Positions 27,519 through 35,041 of a stretch of 64,000 nt of DNA are shown piece after piece. Source of the stretch: Saprospiraceae bacterium (GTDB lineage: Bacteria > Bacteroidota > Bacteroidia > Chitinophagales > Saprospiraceae); the NCBI GenBank assembly GCA_016710625.1, contig JADJVK010000014.1:1-64000 (forward strand), given 5' to 3'. The position numbers and the translations under genes are program-made. Within the stretch, counting starts at the first letter, position 1; the number at the start of each line of letters is the position of its first letter. The notes beneath the pieces are model-generated. The model did no database searches. It saw only the letters and a program-made list of their open reading frames with translations, and was not told where the DNA came from.

Positions 27519-28775
27519 TTATGCTCTTTCTTCGAAGATATTACAAATATTAACAATCATTTCAACTGCTTTTTTCATATCTCTCACTCCAATCCATTCT
27601 TGTTTGGAGTGGATTCCCATCATCCCTACAAATAAATTCGGACAAGGAAGCCCCATAAAAGATAATCTCGATCCATCTGTTCCGCCTCGAATTAAGGACT
27701 TTTCTGGCACTAAACCAATTCTTCTAACTGCTTCTTCTGCATTTTCAATGATTTCTGGAAATTGTTCTACGACTTCCTTCATATTTCTATATTGCTCTGT
27801 GATATCAAACTGGTAAGTGCTATTTGGATAATTTTTGAGAATATCTTTAACTATTGATTCTAATTCATTTTCATGACTTTGAAGCATTTTTGTATCAAAA
27901 TCTCTAATGATAAACCCAATTGTTGCAGATTCTAGTTCTCCTGAAATCGAAGTGGGATGCACAAAGCCACCTCTATTTTCAGTAGATTCTGGCGACAATC
28001 TGGATTTTGGTAAGGCAGCCACTATTTCACTAGCTATTTTAATTGCATTTTCCATGGATCCTTTTGCATAACCTGGATGAGCACTAACGCCATTTATCGT
28101 TATTTTCACGGCATCAGCAGAAAATGTTTCATCTTCTAAAGTGCCTATTGGACCACCATCTAAAGTATATCCGAATTTCGCACCTAATTTTGCAATATTT
28201 ACTTTAACAACTCCACGACCAATTTCCTCATCAGGTGTAAATAGCAATTTGACTGTTCCATGTTTTATTTGTGGATGTGTCATTAAAAAATGAGCTGCAT
28301 CCATAATTTCTGCAACACCACCTTTGTCATCTGCACCAAGTAGTGTCAATCCACTTGCTGTAATTACATCATTGCCAATGTGTTGTGATAAATAGGGGTG
28401 GTTGGTTAAACTCAAAATTTGAGTTGTATCGTCTGGTAAAACAATTTCTTGACCTTGGTAATTTGAATGTAAAATTGGCTTCACATTTTTTCCACTACAA
28501 TCTGGGGCAGTATCAACATGAGAACAAAAACAAATGGTCGGGACATTTTTTTCAGAATTACTTGGTATTGTGGCATATACATATCCGTATTCGTCCAAAT
28601 GTGCATCTGAAATTCCCATTTCTAATAATTCTTGAACCAATTTTTTGCTTAAATCAAGTTGCTTTAATGTACTTGGTTGCGAACTGGAACTTGCATCTGA
28701 TTGTGTGTCAATCTGAACATATTCCATAAATCTTTTTACAACTGTATATTGATAATTACTAAAGTTAATGCTCAT
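27519..28775 (-). CDS. pepT: Peptidase T (tripeptide aminopeptidase)
   Basis: 418 residues, the standard length of this M20B metallopeptidase. Zinc ligands and catalytic residues are visible: S-H-V-D-T-A-P-D, L-L-G-A-D-D-K-G-G-V-A-E-I, the catalytic Glu in F-T-P-D-E-E-I-G-R-G, D-G-G-P-I-G and the dimerisation-domain S-A-H-P-G motif; the final His is in G-I-H-S-K-Q-E-W-I. It releases the N-terminal residue from tripeptides in the cytoplasm. It stands as a single gene, divergent from the Fe-S oxidoreductase cluster. Confidence 0.92.
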   Translation of the reverse strand: MSINFSNYQYTVVKRFMEYVQIDTQSDASSSSQPSTLKQLDLSKKLVQELLEMGISDAHLDEYGYVYATIPSNSEKNVPTICFCSHVDTAPDCSGKNVKPILHSNYQGQEIVLPDDTTQILSLTNHPYLSQHIGNDVITASGLTLLGADDKGGVAEIMDAAHFLMTHPQIKHGTVKLLFTPDEEIGRGVVKVNIAKLGAKFGYTLDGGPIGTLEDETFSADAVKITINGVSAHPGYAKGSMENAIKIASEIVAALPKSRLSPESTENRGGFVHPTSISGELESATIGFIIRDFDTKMLQSHENELESIVKDILKNYPNSTYQFDITEQYRNMKEVVEQFPEIIENAEEAVRRIGLVPEKSLIRGGTDGSRLSFMGLPCPNLFVGMMGIHSKQEWIGVRDMKKAVEMIVNICNIFEERA

Positions 28776-28921
28776 ATTTTTTTTCGTAAAATTATAGTTT
28801 ATTTATATTTAAGAAGTAATAATTGCCTCTAAGAATTAAATTTTTTTAAAATCATTTGTATTTTCAGATAGAAAACGATTGAATTAAATTCATTTTAGTC
28901 TTTTTTATCAAAAAGAGGTCT

Positions 28922-28929
28922 TATTTTTG
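28922..28929 (+). promoter_or_regulatory. Candidate -7 promoter box for the Fe-S oxidoreductase genes
   Basis: TATTTTTG fits TAnnTTTG, 27 bp before the ATG at 28957. No -33 TTG at 19-21 bp. Confidence 0.4.
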
Positions 28930-28956
28930 TTGGAAGATATATCATAAAAATAAATT

Positions 28957-30261
28957 ATGCAACAAGTTCTATTTTTACTTCTATTAGGTGTGGTTGCTTA
29001 TTTTGCATCTAAAGGATTTTTAAGAATTCGGAGAAATATTTTATTGGGAAAAGAAGAAGTGATTAATGATCAAAAAGCGATTCGGCTCAATAATGTTCTA
29101 TTAATTGCATTTGGACAAAAGAAAATGTTTGAAAGATGGGTGCCTGCCATATTTCACTTTTTCATATATGTTGCCTTTTTATTTACTCAAATTGAATTAA
29201 TAGAAATAATTTTTGATGGAATATTAGGAACTCACAGATTGTTTGCACCATATTTAGGTGGACTTTATACATTGATAATCAATTTGATAGAAATATTATC
29301 CGTTTTGGCTTTCGTAGCTACAATAATATTTCTTTCTAGAAGAAATTTATTGAAGCTTCCAAGATTTGTGAAGAGCGAAATGAAAGGATGGCCCACACTA
29401 GATGCAAATTTGATTTTACTTGGAGAAATATTATTGATTACGGGTATTTTCTTTATGAATGGAGCTGATGGATTATTACAAAATCTACAACCAGAACATT
29501 ATCATCCAACGGGTCATTTCCAATTGAGCAGTATTTTTGCCAACACTTTTTTTAGTGGAATGTCTGCATCTAGCTTAGTAGTTGTAGAAAGATTTGGTTG
29601 GTGGCTTCATAATTTGATTGTTTTTGGCTTTATTTGCTACTTGCCATATTCTAAGCATTTGCACATATTTCTTTCATTTCCAAATGTTTATTATTCTAAA
29701 TTGACGCCTAGAGGGCAAATGGAGAATATGCCAGAAATCATGAATGAAGTGAAAAGTATGTTGGGTATTGGAGAAGCTACAACTTCTACTGAAGTACCTG
29801 AATTTGGTGCAAATGACATAATGAGCCTATCTTGGAAAAATATTTTGGATGCTTATAGTTGTACTGAATGTGGTCGTTGTACCTCAGTTTGTCCAGCTAA
29901 TTTGACTGGAAAAAAATTGTCGCCTCGAAAAGTGATGATGGATGTCCGAGATAGAGCAGATGAAATTGGAAAAAAATTGGATACTGAAAAATTGGACATT
30001 ACCACTTACAATGACGCCAAATCTTTATTTGATTATACGACTCCAGAGGAGATACATGCCTGTACAACTTGTAATGCCTGTGTGGAAGCTTGTCCTGTTT
30101 TAATTAATCCATTAGATATAATTTTAAAACTTAGAAGATACGAAATTTTAACATTGTCGCAAGGTCCAACAGATTGGTTGCCAATGTTTAATGCTTTAGA
30201 AAACACAGGAGCAGTTTGGCAAATGCCAGTTGATAGAGAAGCATGGAGACAAAATGCTTAA
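28957..30261 (+). CDS. Membrane-bound 4Fe-4S ferredoxin/heterodisulfide-reductase-like subunit
   Basis: 434 residues. The N-terminal 230 residues carry four to five membrane helices, the first at about residues 3-21. The soluble C-terminal domain binds two [4Fe-4S] clusters through C-T-E-C-G-R-C-T-S-V-C-P (about residue 302) and C-T-T-C-N-A-C-V-E-A-C-P (about 369). This matches the HdrC/GlpC-like electron-transfer subunits widespread in Bacteroidota, which pass electrons between a membrane quinone pool and the next gene's CCG-domain protein. The electron donor and acceptor are not known. The next gene starts 32 bp downstream on the same strand. Confidence 0.82.
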   Translation: MQQVLFLLLLGVVAYFASKGFLRIRRNILLGKEEVINDQKAIRLNNVLLIAFGQKKMFERWVPAIFHFFIYVAFLFTQIELIEIIFDGILGTHRLFAPYLGGLYTLIINLIEILSVLAFVATIIFLSRRNLLKLPRFVKSEMKGWPTLDANLILLGEILLITGIFFMNGADGLLQNLQPEHYHPTGHFQLSSIFANTFFSGMSASSLVVVERFGWWLHNLIVFGFICYLPYSKHLHIFLSFPNVYYSKLTPRGQMENMPEIMNEVKSMLGIGEATTSTEVPEFGANDIMSLSWKNILDAYSCTECGRCTSVCPANLTGKKLSPRKVMMDVRDRADEIGKKLDTEKLDITTYNDAKSLFDYTTPEEIHACTTCNACVEACPVLINPLDIILKLRRYEILTLSQGPTDWLPMFNALENTGAVWQMPVDREAWRQNA

Positions 30262-30293
30262 TTAATATTTAATTTTCTTTTATTGTATATATT

Positions 30294-31073
30294 ATGAATG
30301 TAAAAACATTTGCAGAGAAAATAAGTGAAGGAATCCAACCAGAAATATTGTTTTGGGTGGGTTGTGCTGGTAGTTTTGATGCAAGAGCACAAAAGGTGAC
30401 AAAAGCCTTTTGCACTATTTTAGATGCTTGCGAAATTAATTATGCTATTTTAGGGAATGAGGAGCAATGTACGGGAGATCCTGCAAGAAGAGCAGGGAAT
30501 GAGTTTGTTTTCCAAATGCTAGCTTTGCAAAATATTCAAACGATGAATATGTATGAGGTGAAAAAAATTGTAGCCACTTGTCCACATTGTTTTAATATTC
30601 TCAAAAATGATTATCCAGCATTGGGTGGAAATTATGAGGTGATGCATCATAGTGATTATCTGAATCAACTGATAAAGGAGGGTAGGATTAAATTGAAAGA
30701 AGGAGGAGATTTTAAAGGTAAGAAAATTGCCTACCATGATTCATGTTATTTAGGTAGAATAAATGGAATTTATGAAGCTCCTCGTTCAGTTTTGGAAGAA
30801 TTAGATTTGAATTTGGTAGATTTGAAGCGAAGCAAACAAAATGGTTTATGTTGCGGAGCTGGTGGTGCTCAAATGTTTAAAGAAGATGAACCTGGAAATA
30901 AAAGGATCAATGTGGAAAGGGCAGAAGAGTTGTTAGCAACTGGTTCTGATGTAATAGCAGCAAATTGTCCATTTTGTATTACTATGTTACAAGATGGATT
31001 GAAGGCAAAAGATCAACAAGATAAAGTGATGGTGTATGATTTGTCGGAAATGATTGTAAATAACATGCAATAA
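30294..31073 (+). CDS. CCG-domain (Fe-S) oxidoreductase, HdrB/GlpC-like
   Basis: 259 residues with two cysteine-rich CCG domains. The first has W-V-G-C-A-G-S and A-T-C-P-H-C-F-N; the second has H-D-S-C-Y-L-G-R, L-C-C-G-A-G-G-A-Q and A-N-C-P-F-C. These motifs bind a noncubane or [4Fe-4S] cluster in heterodisulfide reductase HdrB and appear in glycolate/glycerol-3-phosphate oxidase Fe-S subunits. Placed directly after the membrane ferredoxin, it probably forms a redox complex with it. The stop codon overlaps the start of the next gene (TAATG), so translation of the two is coupled. Confidence 0.82.
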   Translation: MNVKTFAEKISEGIQPEILFWVGCAGSFDARAQKVTKAFCTILDACEINYAILGNEEQCTGDPARRAGNEFVFQMLALQNIQTMNMYEVKKIVATCPHCFNILKNDYPALGGNYEVMHHSDYLNQLIKEGRIKLKEGGDFKGKKIAYHDSCYLGRINGIYEAPRSVLEELDLNLVDLKRSKQNGLCCGAGGAQMFKEDEPGNKRINVERAEELLATGSDVIAANCPFCITMLQDGLKAKDQQDKVMVYDLSEMIVNNMQ

Positions 31074-31546
31074 TGAGTAATTTAGTAAAGGATTCAAAGG
31101 TTTGGATTTATCAATCGGATCGTATTTTTTCGGAAGATGAGGTTAATTCATTAAATCAAAAATTAGCAAATTTTGTAAAAGATTGGTCTAGTCATAATAA
31201 CCAGTTATATGCTGATTTTAAAATTTTATATAATAGATTTATCATTTTAATTGTTGATGAAAACCATTTTGGAGCAAGTGGTTGTTCTATTGATAAATCG
31301 ATTCATTTTCTACAACTTATTGAAAAAGAACATAATATAAATCTTTTTAATAGATTGTTGGTACATTATTTTGATAGTGAAAATCAATTGTTTACTATTA
31401 CTATAAATGATTTTCAAAAATTAATACAAGAAGGAAAAGTTAATACAGATACAAAAGTCATCAATACCACTGTACAGAATTTAGAAGCATTAGAGCAAGA
31501 TTTTGTTCTTTCAGCTACTAATACTTGGTTGAAAAGATATTTTTAA
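31073..31546 (+). CDS. Conserved Bacteroidota protein linked to the Fe-S oxidoreductase (often mislabelled ABC transporter ATPase)
   Basis: 157 residues, cytoplasmic. Conserved features are V-W-I-Y-Q-S near the start, F-V-K-D-W-S-S-H-N-N, and F-G-A-S-G-C-S-I-D-K-S-I-H-F, where Cys about 68 sits in a G-C-S-x-D motif. I recall the same family placed next to these Fe-S oxidoreductases in other Bacteroidota, sometimes annotated as an ABC ATPase although it has no Walker motifs. The one-base overlap with the upstream stop shows tight coupling. A role in assembly or partnering of the redox complex is an inference from context. Confidence 0.7.
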   Translation: MSNLVKDSKVWIYQSDRIFSEDEVNSLNQKLANFVKDWSSHNNQLYADFKILYNRFIILIVDENHFGASGCSIDKSIHFLQLIEKEHNINLFNRLLVHYFDSENQLFTITINDFQKLIQEGKVNTDTKVINTTVQNLEALEQDFVLSATNTWLKRYF

Positions 31547-31554
31547 AATTTATT

Positions 31555-32613
31555 CTAATTTTTGATTTCTGGATATAAATCAGAATACATTTTTTTGCCT
31601 TTTCCAAAATATTGAAAAACAATACTTTGGTTCAAAACACCATTTTCATTTTTAGCACCAATTCTATTTTGCTGAATTAGTTTTTGATTATTTGATCTTT
31701 TTAGTTTCGTTTTGAAAAAACTTGGGAAAAATGACCAATGTGATTTAATGATAGCAATAGTAAGGTTTGATTTTCCTTTTAAAAGGTATTGCAATCCAGC
31801 AACTCCATCCAATAAAAGTCTAAATAAAATTTTTAAATAAACCCAACCTGAAGTGTCATTTTTCTGCAAACACCAGAGGCTATTTCTGAAATTTAGGTAT
31901 GTTTTCCTCGGATTATCGTAATCTAAAGTCCCACCACCCACATGATAAACGACTGAAGATGGGATTACTTTCCAATCATAACCTGCATTTTTTACTCTCC
32001 AACAAAAATCTATTTCTTCCATATGGGCAAAAAAGTCAGCATCTAGTCCGCCAAATTTGTTGAAAATATCTTTTCTAACAATCATCGCAGCACCACTTGC
32101 CCATGCAATCGATTGGATATCATCGTATTGTCCTGAATCCGATTCAACAGTATCAAAAATTCTACCTCTACAAAAAGGATAACCTAAACAATCTATCATA
32201 CCTCCAGAAGCTCCGGCATGTTCGAAAAGATTTTTTTGAGCAAAAGAAAGAATTTTTGGCTGTACACCTGCAATTGATGGATTTTCTTCAAGAAAATGGT
32301 AGATTGGCTGCAACCAATCTTTTGTTACTTCTACATCTGAATTCAATAAAACAAAATAAGGCGCATCTACCTGCTCCAAAGCAACATTATATCCACCAGC
32401 ATAGCCATAATTTTTATCTATTTTAATTGTTTTTATTTCTGGAAAAGCACTCTCAAGATATGGAATTGACTGATCTGTTGAATTATTATCAGCGACAATT
32501 ATTTCTGCTAAATCAGAAGAATTGTCTATTACCTTTTGTAAAAACTTTTCTAAATATGCTTTTCCGTTATAATTTAAAATAACGATTGCAAAAGGTTTTT
32601 TACAATAAATCAT
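31555..32613 (-). CDS. Glycosyltransferase family 2
   Basis: 352 residues. The GT-A fold is shown by A-I-V-I-L-N-Y-N-G, I-V-A-D-N-N-S-T-D-Q-S, the D-x-D-like L-L-N-S-D-V-E-V, and H-M-E-E-I-D-F-C-W-R, the ExDxxWR motif typical of rhamnosyl/N-acetylglucosaminyl-type GT2 enzymes. The C-terminal 100 residues are basic and may touch the membrane. It should transfer a nucleotide-sugar to a cell-surface polysaccharide or lipid; donor and acceptor are unknown. Its start overlaps the 3' end of ribF by 14 bp, so it is transcribed with ribF. Confidence 0.85.
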   Translation of the reverse strand: MIYCKKPFAIVILNYNGKAYLEKFLQKVIDNSSDLAEIIVADNNSTDQSIPYLESAFPEIKTIKIDKNYGYAGGYNVALEQVDAPYFVLLNSDVEVTKDWLQPIYHFLEENPSIAGVQPKILSFAQKNLFEHAGASGGMIDCLGYPFCRGRIFDTVESDSGQYDDIQSIAWASGAAMIVRKDIFNKFGGLDADFFAHMEEIDFCWRVKNAGYDWKVIPSSVVYHVGGGTLDYDNPRKTYLNFRNSLWCLQKNDTSGWVYLKILFRLLLDGVAGLQYLLKGKSNLTIAIIKSHWSFFPSFFKTKLKRSNNQKLIQQNRIGAKNENGVLNQSIVFQYFGKGKKMYSDLYPEIKN

Positions 32614-33514
32614 AGGTGCTTAATTTATTGAGAATGATGACTTTGTCTGCTTCAATTTGCGTTTTTAACGCCTCCAAATTTTCGAGTTTCTTATCTCCTC
32701 TGATATAGGAAATAATTTCTATATTGATATTTCTTTCATAAATATCTTGGTTGAAATCAATGATATTTAATTCAATGGTCTTTGCTAAATGGTCGTTAAT
32801 TGTTGGTCGGTTTCCAATGTAAAGCATTCCCTTATAATCAATGCCATCAATGGTTGTTTTTACAGCATAAATTCCATTTTCTGGTATCAATTTATCGGAT
32901 TCAGGAACTGAAATATTTGCAGTTGGGAATCCAATTGTTCTACCCAATTGACTTCCTAAAATCACTCGACCAGATAATAAATATGGATGACCTAATAATT
33001 GAATCGCATTATCAAATTCATTGTTAAGGATAGAATTTCTAATATTTGTTGAACTAATTTTTATGTTTTCTAAAGTATTTGGTGGGATTTCAATAATATT
33101 TATGCCAAATTGGTCTGCATTAGTTTCCAAAAAGTGAATATCACCAGCTCTATCTTTTCCAAATTTATGATCAAATCCTATAACTAAATATTTGGTATTC
33201 AGTTTTTTGTGAAGAAAATTTTCAAGATATTCAATAGGAGATTGATTTGCAAATTCTGCATTAAATGGTACAACTACAACTTCATCAACTCCATATTTTT
33301 TTAATAATTTTATTTTTTCTTCAGTTGTTGTAAGTATATCTAATTCTTTTTGTGGTGCAAGTACTTTTCTTGGATGAGGATCAAAAGTTACAACAATTTT
33401 ATGACCATTCATTTCATTAGCCAATTTGTTAATATGCTCCAAAACAGATTGATGCCCTAAATGAACGCCATCAAATGAACCAATTGTTACGATATTTTTT
33501 TTAATGCTATCCAT
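32600..33514 (-). CDS. ribF: Bifunctional riboflavin kinase/FAD synthetase
   Basis: 304 residues. The N-terminal FMN adenylyltransferase domain has I-G-S-F-D-G-V-H-L-G-H-Q and F-D-P-H-P-R. The C-terminal flavokinase domain begins near residue 185 with G-R-T-I-G-F-P-T-A-N and continues with N-G-I-Y-A-V and G-N-R-P-T-I. It converts riboflavin to FMN and FAD, for example for the photolyase and other flavoproteins. A -7 box 7 bp before the ATG suggests a leaderless or near-leaderless transcript. Confidence 0.93.
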   Translation of the reverse strand: MDSIKKNIVTIGSFDGVHLGHQSVLEHINKLANEMNGHKIVVTFDPHPRKVLAPQKELDILTTTEEKIKLLKKYGVDEVVVVPFNAEFANQSPIEYLENFLHKKLNTKYLVIGFDHKFGKDRAGDIHFLETNADQFGINIIEIPPNTLENIKISSTNIRNSILNNEFDNAIQLLGHPYLLSGRVILGSQLGRTIGFPTANISVPESDKLIPENGIYAVKTTIDGIDYKGMLYIGNRPTINDHLAKTIELNIIDFNQDIYERNINIEIISYIRGDKKLENLEALKTQIEADKVIILNKLSTYDLL

Positions 33515-33521
33515 AATTTTG

Positions 33522-33529
33522 CAAAAATA
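33522..33529 (-). promoter_or_regulatory. Candidate -7 promoter box of ribF
   Basis: On the minus strand TATTTTTG fits TAnnTTTG and ends 7 bp before the ribF ATG, so transcription would start at or next to the start codon. Confidence 0.4.
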
Positions 33530-33659
33530 AGATTTTCTAAGTGATTAATGAAAGTTGTTTTTTACCAAATAGATATAAATAACTATTTTAATTTCTATTT
33601 GTTTTAAAATTGATTTTGATAATTATTGTATTAATTAAAAATAAATTTGTTCAATTGAA

Positions 33660-33667
33660 TATCTTTG
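33660..33667 (+). promoter_or_regulatory. Candidate -7 promoter box of mrp
   Basis: TATCTTTG matches TAnnTTTG and lies 20 bp before the ATG at 33688. Confidence 0.4.
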
Positions 33668-33687
33668 TTTCCTAATTTATTGTGAAA

Positions 33688-34770
33688 ATGTTTGAAGAAA
33701 AGTTTGTAAAAGAGGCATTGTCAAATGTTTTTGACCCTTCAACTGGTCAAGATATTATGACTTTAGGATTAGTAAAGCAAATTAGTTTTGATGGGAATAA
33801 TATAAATTTAACAATTCATATTGCTCAGAATAATTCTGAATTAAAATCAGATATGAATTTTGCATGCATTGCTGCTATTCAAGATGTTTACCCAAATGCA
33901 AATGTGAATATACATATTGCTGTTGATTCATCTAATGATAAGACTTCTCCATTACCACAAGTAAAAAATATCATAGTAGTAGCATCTGGAAAAGGTGGTG
34001 TAGGAAAATCTACAGTTTCTGTTAATATTGCATTGGCACTGAAACAATTAGGTGTTTCAGTTGGTCTGATGGATGCTGATTTATATGGACCATCTATTCC
34101 TACTATGTTAGGATTGCAAGGTCAAAGACCAAAAATTCAAGATTTGTATGGTAAACCCAGAATTGTACCTTTAGATGCAAATGGAATTCCTGTTCTATCT
34201 ATTGGTTTTTTGGTAGAACCAGAGCAAGCAGTAGTGCTACGAGGTCCAAGGCTTGGTGGCATTATCAAACAATTCATAAGTGATACTAATTGGCCAGTAC
34301 TTGATTATTTGATAATTGATTTACCACCTGGAACTGGGGATATTCAATTAACTTTAGTTCAAACAGTACCAGTTACAGGAGCAATTTTAGTAACAACACC
34401 TCAAGAAGTTGCAGTAGTGGATGCAGTAAAGGCAATGAATATGTTTATGTTGCCACAAGTTAATGTACCAATATTAGGAGTTGTTGAAAACATGAGTTGG
34501 TTTACACCTGCAGAATTACCAGATAATAAATACTATATTTTTGGTGAAGGTGGTGGTGCTAGAATAGCAAAAGATGCAAATTCTATTGTTTTAGGACAAA
34601 TTCCATTAATACAAGGAGTTAGAGAAGGTGGAGATAAAGGCACCCCAATTGTCCAAGCAGGTGGAAAATCTGCTGAAATATTTTTAGAAATAGCATCAAA
34701 ATTAATTTTACAAACTGAAATAAGAAATGAGCGATTAGCTCCAACTCAAATAATTCAAATGCAACAATAA
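33688..34770 (+). CDS. mrp: Mrp/NBP35-type P-loop Fe-S cluster carrier
   Basis: About 360 residues. The N-terminal DUF59/MIP18 domain (about 1-80) is followed by a deviant Walker A P-loop in G-K-G-G-V-G-K-S-T (about residue 105), D-A-D-L-Y-G-P-S, and L-P-P-G-T-G-D. It carries and delivers Fe-S clusters in the cytoplasm. Where classical Mrp/ApbC has a C-x-x-C after E-N-M, this protein reads E-N-M-S-W-F-T-P-A-E-L-P, lacking those cysteines. A GTG two codons before the chosen ATG is an alternative start. The Nfu-like gene follows after 31 bp, so the pair form one Fe-S assembly operon. Confidence 0.88.
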   Translation: MFEEKFVKEALSNVFDPSTGQDIMTLGLVKQISFDGNNINLTIHIAQNNSELKSDMNFACIAAIQDVYPNANVNIHIAVDSSNDKTSPLPQVKNIIVVASGKGGVGKSTVSVNIALALKQLGVSVGLMDADLYGPSIPTMLGLQGQRPKIQDLYGKPRIVPLDANGIPVLSIGFLVEPEQAVVLRGPRLGGIIKQFISDTNWPVLDYLIIDLPPGTGDIQLTLVQTVPVTGAILVTTPQEVAVVDAVKAMNMFMLPQVNVPILGVVENMSWFTPAELPDNKYYIFGEGGGARIAKDANSIVLGQIPLIQGVREGGDKGTPIVQAGGKSAEIFLEIASKLILQTEIRNERLAPTQIIQMQQ

Positions 34771-34801
34771 AATTTAGTTACATTTGTGAATATTTAGAAT
34801 T

Positions 34802-35038
34802 ATGGATGAAATAAATAATATTGAATTAATAGAAGCTGCATTAGAGGAGATAAGACCTCATTTGGCAGTAGATGGTGGCAATGTAGAGTTAGTTGATTTC
34901 AAAGAGAATATAGTATATATTAAATGGCTTGGCAATTGCAATGGATGTAGTATGAGTGCTATGACACTCAAAGCTGGTATAGAGCATACTTTGAAAAATA
35001 AAATTCCTGAAATTAAATCTGTAGTTGCAGTGAATTGA
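34802..35038 (+). CDS. NifU C-terminal domain (Nfu) Fe-S scaffold protein
   Basis: 78 residues, consisting only of the NifU_C domain. R-P-H-L-A-V-D-G-G-N-V-E-L-V-D and the cluster-binding C-N-G-C motif in L-G-N-C-N-G-C-S-M-S are present. Such proteins hold and transfer a [4Fe-4S] cluster between subunits. It lies between mrp (31 bp upstream) and the sensor kinase gene (3 bp downstream). The close spacing to the kinase may be only chance packing. Confidence 0.9.
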   Translation: MDEINNIELIEAALEEIRPHLAVDGGNVELVDFKENIVYIKWLGNCNGCSMSAMTLKAGIEHTLKNKIPEIKSVVAVN

Positions 35039-35041
35039 TTT

